Shown piece after piece: positions 1 to 7,105 of a DNA stretch of 43,360 nucleotides. How positions within the stretch are numbered: the first letter of the stretch is position 1; the number at the start of each line of letters is the position of its first letter. The notes under the pieces were generated by a model. It saw only the letters and a list, made by a program, of their open reading frames with translations, made no database searches and was not told the DNA's origin. The position numbers and the translations under genes were made by a program. Source of the stretch: Bacteroidia bacterium (GTDB taxonomy: Bacteria; Bacteroidota; Bacteroidia; Palsa-965); the NCBI GenBank assembly GCA_023151315.1, contig JAKLJE010000014.1:65840-109199 (forward strand), written 5' to 3'.

Positions 1-57
1 ATAAATTGTACTTGTCAAATCGAGGGATTCCATTTCATCCCCATGACTTGGCGCTGA
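1..57 (+). CDS. possible 3' end of an upstream gene (partial)
   Basis: Frame 1 from the first base is open for 18 codons and stops with TGA at 55-57, ending in ...FIPMTWR. A strong terminator-like hairpin starts 10 bases after this stop, as expected for the tail of a real gene entering from the left. The piece is too short to identify a family. Frame 3 is also open but runs through the hairpin, which makes it less likely. Confidence 0.3.
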   Translation: MNCTCQIEGFHFIPMTWR

Positions 58-66
58 TAAAAGCTA

Positions 67-106
67 AAAGAGACGACGGGTATAGGACTCGCCCGTCGTT
101 CTCTTT
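67..106 (+). terminator. intrinsic terminator-like hairpin
   Basis: Left arm 67-80 (AAAGAGACGACGGG) pairs with right arm 92-106 (CCCGTCGTTCTCTTT) with a single bulged base and an 11-base loop, and the right arm ends in TTT. It probably ends transcription of the gene entering from the left edge. Confidence 0.6.
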
Positions 107-199
107 GGCTGAGTAGGTAAAGAGAGAGGGTCGGCCAGTAGCAATCCGAAATAGAATTATCGAACTCTTCATAAATCAGTTAAATAAACAAAGCAACCC

Positions 200-3100
200 A
201 TGAAAAACACAATTAGAAAACTTATCGTTCTCATTGGGCTTTTGTCGACATTCCAAAGCGACCTCAACGCCCAACAAAACCCAATCTCTTGCGTTAACGG
301 AATTCAACCCACAGCTATCGGCTGCGCAGGTTCCTGTATTTTTATTCAAAACCAATCGGGCACGCCTCAGGGTCTGGATTCCTGTTTTCAATATTATTAT
401 TGGAGTATGCCCGGCGGAAGTCCTAGCACTTACTCTTACTATCAAGTCCCGTGTGTTACCTACACAACTCCCGGAACGTATACTGTAACACTTTGGGGGG
501 CAGGACTGCCGATTGACCCTGATACTAGTTCAAATTATGTACAGTGTATTGTTACAGTGTACGGAGCGCCCGATGCTTCTTTCTCCGGACCATCTTCTTT
601 GTGTATCAATGAAGCTTACAATGCGTCATTGAATTCTCCAAGCTCCTTGACAACATCGGTGTCGTGGGACATGGGCGACGGCTCGTTTTTCCCGAACTGG
701 CCAAATTCCAGTATCAACTATGCGTACGCACAGCCCGGAACTTATTGGGTTACGGCTTGCGTTGTTGACTCGTGCGGATCAGCATGCGATTCGCAATTGG
801 TGACTGTTCTTGCGCCACAACCGCGCTTCACGTATGACGCAAGTTGTCAAACAATTTGTTTTCATCCAGATACCACTTGCATCGATCAGGTGATTTCTCA
901 TTTGTGGTCATTCGGTGCAAACAATGCCACTTCAACATTGGAGCAACCTTGTTACACGTATCCGCTCACCGGCGGTCCGTTTACAGTTACGCACACCATT
1001 ACCACTTCTGCAGGAACATACTCATATACAGATGTTATAACACCGCCCGGTCCGCCGCAACCGATAATTTCAGGATTGCAGGTGAACAACTGCGGCTCGG
1101 GATTTTACAACTATCAAATACAGCCGTGTTTGACTGGTTATACTTACATCTGGAGTGTTTCCGCAGGTTCTACGATCATAAACAACAACGGATGCAATGC
1201 AGATATCTCTTGGTCATCCAATGGAGGCTATGTCAGCATTATTATGGTAGATAATTCTAATCCGGATTGTAAAGGATACGACACTTTGCGAATTCCGCCG
1301 TGTTGTTTCTCTTCTTCCAACTTTGTGTATATCACGAATGATACTGTATCGAAGATGATGCAGAATCCAAACTTTGCGCAAAACTTTACACCAAACGGAT
1401 TCTTTGACAGTAGCATTATCGTAATCAATGGAATACTTGTAGTAGATACGAACTTCACTTTTTATAATTCAGACATCGCTATGGGTGCGAATGCAATCGT
1501 GGAAGTGCAGGCGGGGCAGACATTCACTGTTGACAGTTCAATTATTGGCGGAAAATGCGGGTACATGTGGGATGGAATTCATGTTTCTGATCCGACGGCG
1601 ATGGTGAAAATTGTACGGCATTCAACAGTTACGCAAGCCAAACGGGCAGTTTACTCCACAAACGGAGGGAATTATTTGATTGATAATTCCAGGATGCAGA
1701 CGAATGTACGTTGTGTGGTTGTGGAGCAATACTCAGGTACACATCAAGGTCGTATCACAAGAAGTACGTTTAACATGCAGGGAACATTCTTCACCGCTTT
1801 CCCGGCACTTCCATTGGGTTATACAAAAACAGTTTGTGCCATTGAGATTTCCGACAACTCCCAAATTACAATCGGAGACGCATCACAACCCGCACTGCGG
1901 AACCGTTTCAATAACGTACTCGTTGGTATAAGAAGTAAAAACTCAAGAACAACGGTTGTGAATGCCGAGTTCACGAATTTCAATCCGAGCAATGTGCAGG
2001 CTTTTGTTCCCGATGCAGGTACAGGAATTGTTTCCATCGGTGGTAAGAGTACGAACAACTATCTTGCATCACTTACTGTTGGCGGTACGGGCAATGCTCC
2101 ATGTTTGTTCGACAACATGAAAACGGCTATTAACATTTCGCAGCGTTCCAATAATTATATCTACAACAACACCATCCGCAAAGTTTCCATTTACGGCATA
2201 CGTGTTTTCAATGCAGATGCTTACGGAATTGATATCTCAGGCAACACCATTACCAATTCCGGCAACGTAGCGTTTAACACGGGCATTTATCTGGCCGAGT
2301 GTTACAACGCAACTGTGAACATCAACAATAACACCATTAATCAAACTGCTGTACAGCCGTTGCAGAATGGTGTGGGGATTTCAGTGTCGTTGGCAGCTCC
2401 ATCATCCATGACGATGAATATTTTCAATAACTCGATTACGCGTGTGCGCACCGGAATCTGGTTGTATCAGCTCACGGGGCCGAGCAACGTTTTTGTAAAA
2501 GGCAACAACGTAAAGTTCTTCAAGCCGAATCAATTTTATCAAAGCGCAGTACATTATGGTTTGCGATTGGAAGGCTGCATTACGGTAAGTGTTGATTCCA
2601 ATAGAGTGACGAAGAACGGCAACGCCCCGAATGCGCAGATGTTGCAGCAGCTGCGTGGTATCAGCATTGAGAATAGTCCGGGTTCATTAGTGGTTAACAA
2701 CTACTTTGAGAAATGCGGAAGTGGTTTGTTTGCAATTGATTTTTGTTTCGGAACAACGATAGCGTGTGATACGTTTACGCGTTGTTACAATGGGGTGTTT
2801 TTTGCAACGAACGTGAATACAGGACAAGGCTGTTACATGAGTGATCAGGTAAATACGCCCGGCGGACCTGCTGAAACAGGATGTGAGTGGAACAATTCTG
2901 TACAGTTTCTTGTAGGTGATATTACAGGTAATATTAATTCATCGAATCCCATTATTTGGCGTCATGGGAGCAACATCCCCCAAATCTCAGTTTTGAATTT
3001 AAGCCTGTCTCCTGTGGCAAACAACGCTTGCGGTACTTATTACCTGATGCCACCTCAAATGGAACGTACGAATAGAGTTGCTCCGAACATTTCTGCATCA

Positions 3101-3841
3101 GTTGATACCAATACTATTTCAGATGTGCAGTTCAACCTACGAAATCTTGCACATAACGGCTTGACTAAGAACCCGAATCTTATTGCATTGAATCTGCCTG
3201 ATGATTCACTATATGTGAATTTCTATTCGAGTGCGTGCAGTTCAAACATCGGAATAATCCGTAGAATGGAAATGGCGATAGACTCCGGGAACTGTGTGGC
3301 TGTGAATGATTCATGTAACTCGATGCAATGCTCGAATTCCAATGAACACTTCATTAAGGAAGTATATGCGATTTACTCTCGCGCACTATCGACTAACGGT
3401 TTTGCATTAAACGCTCTTGATTCTGCAACACTGACATCTATTGCAACCATGGATCCAACCGTAGCAGGTTCAGCTGTTTACTCGGCACGCGCGATGTTGA
3501 ATTGGGATGCAGATTATTTCAGCGGAATATCACAGCGTACCGGAACAATAGATCAAAACCAAAATATATTGGAAGATTCTGCTGCGACAATTAGTGTTTA
3601 TCCGAATCCGGCATCAGATGTTCTGTTCATCGATTACTTAACCTTTGATGATAATTCAAGCAAAAACGTTGTTGTAGAGATTCTTGAGGTTGGTGGTCGC
3701 GTCGTGCTACGAGAAAGCATCAAATCTCAATCCGGGAAATCGCAAATATCAACTAACGCACTTCCGCAGGGGCTTTACATAGTGCAAGTTTCAGAAGAAG
3801 GAAGTTTGAAATTCCGTGAGCGTATAGTAATAGTACGTTAA
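200..3841 (+). CDS. large secreted PKD / right-handed beta-helix protein with T9SS sorting domain
   Basis: A 1213-aa predicted cell-surface protein. Residues 1-25 form a signal peptide (MKNTIRKLIVLIGLL... ending LNA-Q). Two PKD-like modules follow at about 123-285: the first has WDMGDGSFFPNW and PGTYWVTACV, the second HLWSFGANN. From about 455 to 960 the sequence is a long run of short N-rich strand repeats (NNTI, ISGNTITNSG, INNNTINQT) typical of NosD or pectate-lyase-like parallel beta-helices. A linker leads to a C-terminal type A sorting domain starting near residue 1134 (VYPNPASDVLFID) and ending GLYIVQVSEEG...RIVIVR. By family knowledge this tail directs export by T9SS and is cleaved on attachment to the surface. 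Several GxCxx cysteine clusters occur in the N-terminal half. The ligand or substrate is unknown, and no catalytic motif was recognised. Confidence 0.88.
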   Translation: MKNTIRKLIVLIGLLSTFQSDLNAQQNPISCVNGIQPTAIGCAGSCIFIQNQSGTPQGLDSCFQYYYWSMPGGSPSTYSYYQVPCVTYTTPGTYTVTLWGAGLPIDPDTSSNYVQCIVTVYGAPDASFSGPSSLCINEAYNASLNSPSSLTTSVSWDMGDGSFFPNWPNSSINYAYAQPGTYWVTACVVDSCGSACDSQLVTVLAPQPRFTYDASCQTICFHPDTTCIDQVISHLWSFGANNATSTLEQPCYTYPLTGGPFTVTHTITTSAGTYSYTDVITPPGPPQPIISGLQVNNCGSGFYNYQIQPCLTGYTYIWSVSAGSTIINNNGCNADISWSSNGGYVSIIMVDNSNPDCKGYDTLRIPPCCFSSSNFVYITNDTVSKMMQNPNFAQNFTPNGFFDSSIIVINGILVVDTNFTFYNSDIAMGANAIVEVQAGQTFTVDSSIIGGKCGYMWDGIHVSDPTAMVKIVRHSTVTQAKRAVYSTNGGNYLIDNSRMQTNVRCVVVEQYSGTHQGRITRSTFNMQGTFFTAFPALPLGYTKTVCAIEISDNSQITIGDASQPALRNRFNNVLVGIRSKNSRTTVVNAEFTNFNPSNVQAFVPDAGTGIVSIGGKSTNNYLASLTVGGTGNAPCLFDNMKTAINISQRSNNYIYNNTIRKVSIYGIRVFNADAYGIDISGNTITNSGNVAFNTGIYLAECYNATVNINNNTINQTAVQPLQNGVGISVSLAAPSSMTMNIFNNSITRVRTGIWLYQLTGPSNVFVKGNNVKFFKPNQFYQSAVHYGLRLEGCITVSVDSNRVTKNGNAPNAQMLQQLRGISIENSPGSLVVNNYFEKCGSGLFAIDFCFGTTIACDTFTRCYNGVFFATNVNTGQGCYMSDQVNTPGGPAETGCEWNNSVQFLVGDITGNINSSNPIIWRHGSNIPQISVLNLSLSPVANNACGTYYLMPPQMERTNRVAPNISASVDTNTISDVQFNLRNLAHNGLTKNPNLIALNLPDDSLYVNFYSSACSSNIGIIRRMEMAIDSGNCVAVNDSCNSMQCSNSNEHFIKEVYAIYSRALSTNGFALNALDSATLTSIATMDPTVAGSAVYSARAMLNWDADYFSGISQRTGTIDQNQNILEDSAATISVYPNPASDVLFIDYLTFDDNSSKNVVVEILEVGGRVVLRESIKSQSGKSQISTNALPQGLYIVQVSEEGSLKFRERIVIVR

Positions 3842-3867
3842 AAAAGTTGTAAATTCATGTAACATAC

Positions 3868-3899
3868 AGCAGGAGCAGTTAGAAGCTGCTCCTGCTTTT
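3868..3899 (+). terminator. intrinsic terminator after the beta-helix gene
   Basis: A perfect 11-bp stem, AGCAGGAGCAG (3868-3878) with CTGCTCCTGCT (3886-3896), has a 7-base loop and is followed by a short TTT run. It sits 27 bases after the stop of the upstream gene. Its 3' end is only 4 bases before the ATG of the next gene. Confidence 0.75.
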
Positions 3900-3902
3900 C
3901 AA

Positions 3903-4883
3903 ATGAAGAAATTATTAATCATAGCATTAATAAATTGCGCTCGCCTTAACGGTCAGACTAATCTTGTGATCAACCCTGACTTTGAGGATACTTTGATTTG
4001 CTCCTCTAATCCTAGTGTTACCAAGGCGACTTCATGGTATTCTCCAATGCGCTATTGTTCACCAGACTATTTTTATCCAACAATGACAGGTAATTTCGGA
4101 TGTTTTGCCATGTATCCACAGGATTGGGGCGGCGGGAACTATGTAAATTTATGGGGAAGACAAACGCCAAATTCAGGTGTTGCATATATAGGCTTCGGAG
4201 TAGCGGGAGGTAATGAGTTGGTCGGCGGCCGTTTGAGCGATTCGCTCAAGCCAGGGAAAAGCTATGAGGTTAGTTTTTATACTTCCCTTGGAGAAACATA
4301 CTACAATCAAGGCGCACAGGGGCTGGATCTTATTCAGTTCTGCTTCATGCGGGACAGTTTAGTAAATTACGACTTTATTAACTTCTGGCAATACCTCGGG
4401 ACGCTAACTCCGACAGCAGGAAATCAATCCGGCAATTTACTTACGGACACCTCAGGTTGGACATTAGTCCGCGACACGTTTGTGGCAAGTGGAGGTGAAC
4501 GATTTTTTGTTGTGGGTAACATTGACACAGCAAATACGATGTATTACAACTCTCCAACACCAACATTCTGTTACTACTACTTCGACGATTTCGACGTACA
4601 CTGCATTGATTGCACTTCGGATACATCAGAGCCGCCGGTGTTCCCGGTTATTACTATTTCACCAACGCTTACGCAGGGAGAAATTACCGTGAGCGGAGAT
4701 TTCCCTGTGGGAACAAAACTTGAAGTGTACGACGTGTTGGGGCAACTGGTGTACTATGATGAATTGCAAAGCGGCAACCAAACGCAAACGGTGTTTCTGC
4801 AATTGAGCGCTGGCGTTTATACTTGCAGAGTGATGGCGGAAGGGAATGTGTTGAAGACGGAGAAGGTTGTGGTGGGGAAATAG
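3903..4883 (+). CDS. secreted beta-sandwich protein with T9SS sorting domain
   Basis: A 326-aa protein. Residues 1-18 form a short signal peptide (MKKLLIIALINCARLNGQ). The mature part opens with NLVINPDFED, a start typical of carbohydrate-binding-like jelly-roll modules in Bacteroidota surface proteins, and continues through aromatic and glycine-rich strands to about residue 240 (YYYFDDFDVHC). The C-terminal 75 residues resemble a type A T9SS sorting domain: LEVYDVLGQLVYY, then LSAGVYTCRVMAEGN and a final KVVVGK. The usual YPNP is replaced by ISPTLTQGEI. Cysteines at the end of the module (CIDC) could form disulfides. The ATG follows a terminator hairpin almost immediately, so the source of its transcript is unclear. 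The convergent gene at 5328-6611 shares the LVxNPxFE module start. Confidence 0.8.
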   Translation: MKKLLIIALINCARLNGQTNLVINPDFEDTLICSSNPSVTKATSWYSPMRYCSPDYFYPTMTGNFGCFAMYPQDWGGGNYVNLWGRQTPNSGVAYIGFGVAGGNELVGGRLSDSLKPGKSYEVSFYTSLGETYYNQGAQGLDLIQFCFMRDSLVNYDFINFWQYLGTLTPTAGNQSGNLLTDTSGWTLVRDTFVASGGERFFVVGNIDTANTMYYNSPTPTFCYYYFDDFDVHCIDCTSDTSEPPVFPVITISPTLTQGEITVSGDFPVGTKLEVYDVLGQLVYYDELQSGNQTQTVFLQLSAGVYTCRVMAEGNVLKTEKVVVGK

Positions 4884-4941
4884 CCGCTTTTTCTGACTTT
4901 TCTCAGCTCAATTTCTGTACGGTTTCATTAACTTTACACCT

Positions 4942-5184
4942 ATGAAACTCAGGCACATCATTCTGTTATCCATCGCGGTTCTGCTGTTCAGCACCAACGT
5001 CGATGCGCAGTGTTCCATGTGCAAAGCAGTTGCCGAAACAGGTTCCAGTGATGGTATTCCGGTTTCCGGAGGAATCAATCAGGCGATCCTTTATCTCATG
5101 GCATTGCCGTACATCATCATGTTTCTGCTCTTCAGAAAAAAGATTGTGAGCTTTTTCAGAGAGTGGAAGGCGATGTGGAAATAG
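4942..5184 (+). CDS. small CxxC-containing membrane protein
   Basis: An 80-aa protein with a signal peptide or first hydrophobic segment (residues 1-22, ...NVDA), then QCSMCKAVAET, a short G/S-rich linker, a second hydrophobic segment (about 49-66, AILYLMALPYIIMFLLF) and a basic tail (RKKIVSFFREWKAMWK). This resembles a short conserved Bacteroidota protein that I know only as hypothetical. The CSMC motif just after the cleavage site suggests a redox or metal-binding role on the periplasmic side, which is an inference. A TAACTTTAC sequence, close to the TAnnTTTG -7 box, lies at 4929-4937, so the mRNA may have almost no leader. No operon partner is evident, because the next gene is convergent. 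Confidence 0.75.
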   Translation: MKLRHIILLSIAVLLFSTNVDAQCSMCKAVAETGSSDGIPVSGGINQAILYLMALPYIIMFLLFRKKIVSFFREWKAMWK

Positions 5185-5322
5185 ACTACAGACTTTAGAC
5201 GTTAGACTTTAGACGGGCGCTCGTGTCGGGTCAAAATGCCCATTATTGTTAATGAACCTTTTGTACGAATTGAACTCGTTTAGATCAATCCTCTAAAGTC
5301 TAAAGTCTACAGTCTAATGTCT
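5182..5322. repeat. imperfect inverted repeat built from TTTAGAC units
   Basis: The left arm (5182-5214) contains CAGACTTTAGAC then GTTAGACTTTAGAC. The right arm (5291-5322) is its imperfect reverse complement (CTCTAAAGTCTAAAGTC...). About 75 bases of unrelated sequence separate the arms. The element fills the gap between the convergent genes ending at 5184 and 5328 and overlaps the stop codon of the first. It could form a long hairpin acting as a bidirectional terminator, or be a small dispersed repeat. Confidence 0.6.
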
Positions 5323-5327
5323 TCCCT

Positions 5328-6611
5328 TTAATCTTCTTTGTAGGTCAGCAGCACCGAATCACAAAACTTGAAATCCGAACCCAAGACTACATCAGTTGTG
5401 TCGCGACCATCTTTGATTGTGAGTGCTGCTGTGTTAGGCGGAACGCTTCCCAGATTTTCGGCATAAAGTATCAATTGTCGCGGCGTATATTTGTCTACTT
5501 TAATCGTGAACGATTGTTTCCGTTTTCCCAATGAAACGTGTTGTGTAACCAGCGAATCGCCGTAATACAACGCAATACTGTCGCCGTCTACTTCATTTTT
5601 ATCGTGTACCTGAATTACAATTTCTTCATGATGCACAATTACATTCCTGCCTTTACGTACTTTTCTTCCGTTGATGGTTTCTGTATATGCCGGTGTGGTT
5701 TTGCGAACATTTACCGTCAGGTCGATATAATCATCGCCGCTCTTTACGCGAAAGGTGGTCTTTCTGCTCACTTTGATTTTCAGCACTGCATCTGTACCGA
5801 TGATCACATTCGGATTGCTTACATCAAACCATTTGTATGAGCTGCCACCCGATGCAGTAAGTGTAGCCGTTGCACCAATGGCAACAACAGAATCGCCTGC
5901 TGCAGTGAGATCGCTCGCGAGTTTGATGCAAACGTCGTCAATATAATACGCACTGTGATCGTGATACAGATCTGTATTGCCTGCCTTGATGATTTGTTTT
6001 TTAGTATCAGCTTCCGGTAAAAAGTTGCCGATGATGAAGTGAGTGCAGGCTTCCGTTGCAGTGAATGTTCCGCTGACTTTAACCCAACCGTTCATTGTGG
6101 TGATGATTTCAGTATTGTTGATCTGAGGTTTCTCAATGATTTGATATCCCGACGCAGTTTTAAATTCACCAGTACGAAAAAGGAATCCGATATTGTTCGT
6201 ACCGAAACCGGAACGATCTGCAAGCGTTACATACACTTCGGCGTAATAGCGTTTTCCCGGAACGAGAGGTTGCGTGAGTACCGCTCCCAGATATTCGCGG
6301 TAATCCTGTCGCACAGAAGTCATAATCATCCCCATGTTATCTCCTCCATGAGGATTTTCAGAACCTATGCTCATGCCGCTTGAGGAGTTGGTGTTGGCGT
6401 AGCAAGTCGGGGTTGCGCGACGGCTTAATATATCCGCTGTTCCCTGAGAACCTTGCTTCCAGTCGCTGATAAATGCGCTCGGATCCCCGAACATAGGGTT
6501 GCAGGGAACCTGTTTCAGATTTTCAAAACCCGGATTAGGAACAAGATTTTGTGCGTTCGCTGTTAGTTGCAATAGTGTTAATGCAAGAGCTAATCTCAGT
6601 GCTGTTTTCAT
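5328..6611 (-). CDS. secreted protein with N-terminal jelly-roll-like module, no T9SS tail
   Basis: A 427-aa protein. The ATG at 6611 is chosen because it begins a good signal peptide (MKTALRLALALTLLQLTANA-Q); an open extension of 22 residues upstream is not signal-like. Residues 22-230 form a beta-sandwich-like module starting NLVPNPGFENL and ending YIDDVCIKL, related to that of the gene at 3903. An Ig/PKD-like segment follows (about 240-310, ATLTASGGSSYKWFD...TFRVKSGDDY). The C-terminal part (about 325-427) carries VDGDSIALYYGDSLVTQHVSL...AENLGSVPPNTAALTIKDG, a domain I have seen at the ends of Bacteroidota OmpA-like and caspase-like surface proteins. No YPNP-type sorting domain is present, so the export route beyond the inner membrane is unclear. 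Function unknown. Confidence 0.78.
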   Translation of the reverse strand: MKTALRLALALTLLQLTANAQNLVPNPGFENLKQVPCNPMFGDPSAFISDWKQGSQGTADILSRRATPTCYANTNSSSGMSIGSENPHGGDNMGMIMTSVRQDYREYLGAVLTQPLVPGKRYYAEVYVTLADRSGFGTNNIGFLFRTGEFKTASGYQIIEKPQINNTEIITTMNGWVKVSGTFTATEACTHFIIGNFLPEADTKKQIIKAGNTDLYHDHSAYYIDDVCIKLASDLTAAGDSVVAIGATATLTASGGSSYKWFDVSNPNVIIGTDAVLKIKVSRKTTFRVKSGDDYIDLTVNVRKTTPAYTETINGRKVRKGRNVIVHHEEIVIQVHDKNEVDGDSIALYYGDSLVTQHVSLGKRKQSFTIKVDKYTPRQLILYAENLGSVPPNTAALTIKDGRDTTDVVLGSDFKFCDSVLLTYKED

Positions 6612-6800
6612 GCGCTGTGGTGTTTGGTGAATAATGAAATGAAGCGCGGAGAGAAACAGGTCAGGAAGATTCCGCACAAGATATAAGAGCGCGGATGCTG
6701 AAAAGTAACAGGAGATTTTAAAAAAGATTCAGAACGGATCAGAACCGAATCACCAATGAAAACGTAGCAATTGTTGCTTTATTGTGTACGGGTATTTTGT

Positions 6801-6808
6801 TATCTTTG
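6801..6808 (+). promoter_or_regulatory. -7 promoter box for the riboswitch-metH transcript
   Basis: TATCTTTG matches the Bacteroidota -7 consensus TAnnTTTG exactly. A start site about 7-10 bases downstream would leave the SAM-I aptamer (from 6829) near the 5' end of the RNA, as expected. No TTTG -33 box at ideal spacing was found; ATTG at 6781-6784 is the nearest. Confidence 0.55.
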
Positions 6809-6828
6809 ACGCAGTTCTTTAACAGATG

Positions 6829-7018
6829 CTTATCCAGAAAGGTGGAGGGACTGAGCCCTATGAAGCCTTGGCAACCCTTTTAGTTAGGAGAGGGGAGCGG
6901 GGAGAGAGGAGACGTACAATGCGCTAATGCGACTTATGCCTCTCCTCCCTCCTCCCTCCAAACTCCATTCTGAAAGAAGGTGCCAATTCCTGCCGGAAGT
7001 TTTTCCGGATCAGATAAG
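6829..7018 (+). promoter_or_regulatory. SAM-I (S-box) riboswitch aptamer with enlarged P3 arm
   Basis: The conserved S-box core is readable in order. P1 is CTTATC (6829-6834) paired with GATAAG (7013-7018). Then come AGAAAGGTGGAGGGACTG, AGCCCTATGAAGCC, TTGGCAACCC, and after an insertion AAGGTGCCAATTCC, followed by a P4 hairpin GCCGGAAGTTTTTCCGG. These are the SAM-binding and kink-turn segments of the family. The insertion between GGCAACC and GGTGCC is about 100 bases: a GA-rich arm (about 6885-6912) faces a CT-rich arm (about 6937-6960), making a long imperfect P3 extension. It lies directly upstream of metH, the classic methionine-pathway target. Confidence 0.92.
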
Positions 7019-7081
7019 TCAGAAGATTTTCCAAAGCAATTACAATCCCTTCTGATTTATTCCGTGGGGATTTTCTTTTTT
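7014..7081 (+). promoter_or_regulatory. metH leader: riboswitch expression platform (antiterminator versus terminator)
   Basis: ATAAGTCAGAAG (7014-7025), which includes the 3' strand of P1, can pair with CTTCTGATTTAT (7049-7060) over 12 bp including one G-U. This is mutually exclusive with P1. When SAM holds P1 together, AATCCC (7044-7049) is free to pair with GGGATT (7067-7072), followed by TTCTTTTTT, a short intrinsic terminator. The layout fits SAM-induced premature termination. The terminator stem is only 6 bp, so sequestration of the start region is an alternative. Confidence 0.6.
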
Positions 7082-7105
7082 GCATCTGTTGGAACGAAAA
7101 CACTT

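Noticed and set aside
5190-5214. Link between the TTTAGAC repeats here and the hsdR repeat array
   Set aside because: The spacing here is not 11 bp and the units form an inverted pair between unrelated genes; the shared heptamer is probably chance.
6980-7105. A GTG-started extension of metH by 42 residues
   Set aside because: It lies inside the SAM-I aptamer and expression platform, and the extension has no match to family starts; the ATG at 7106 fits.
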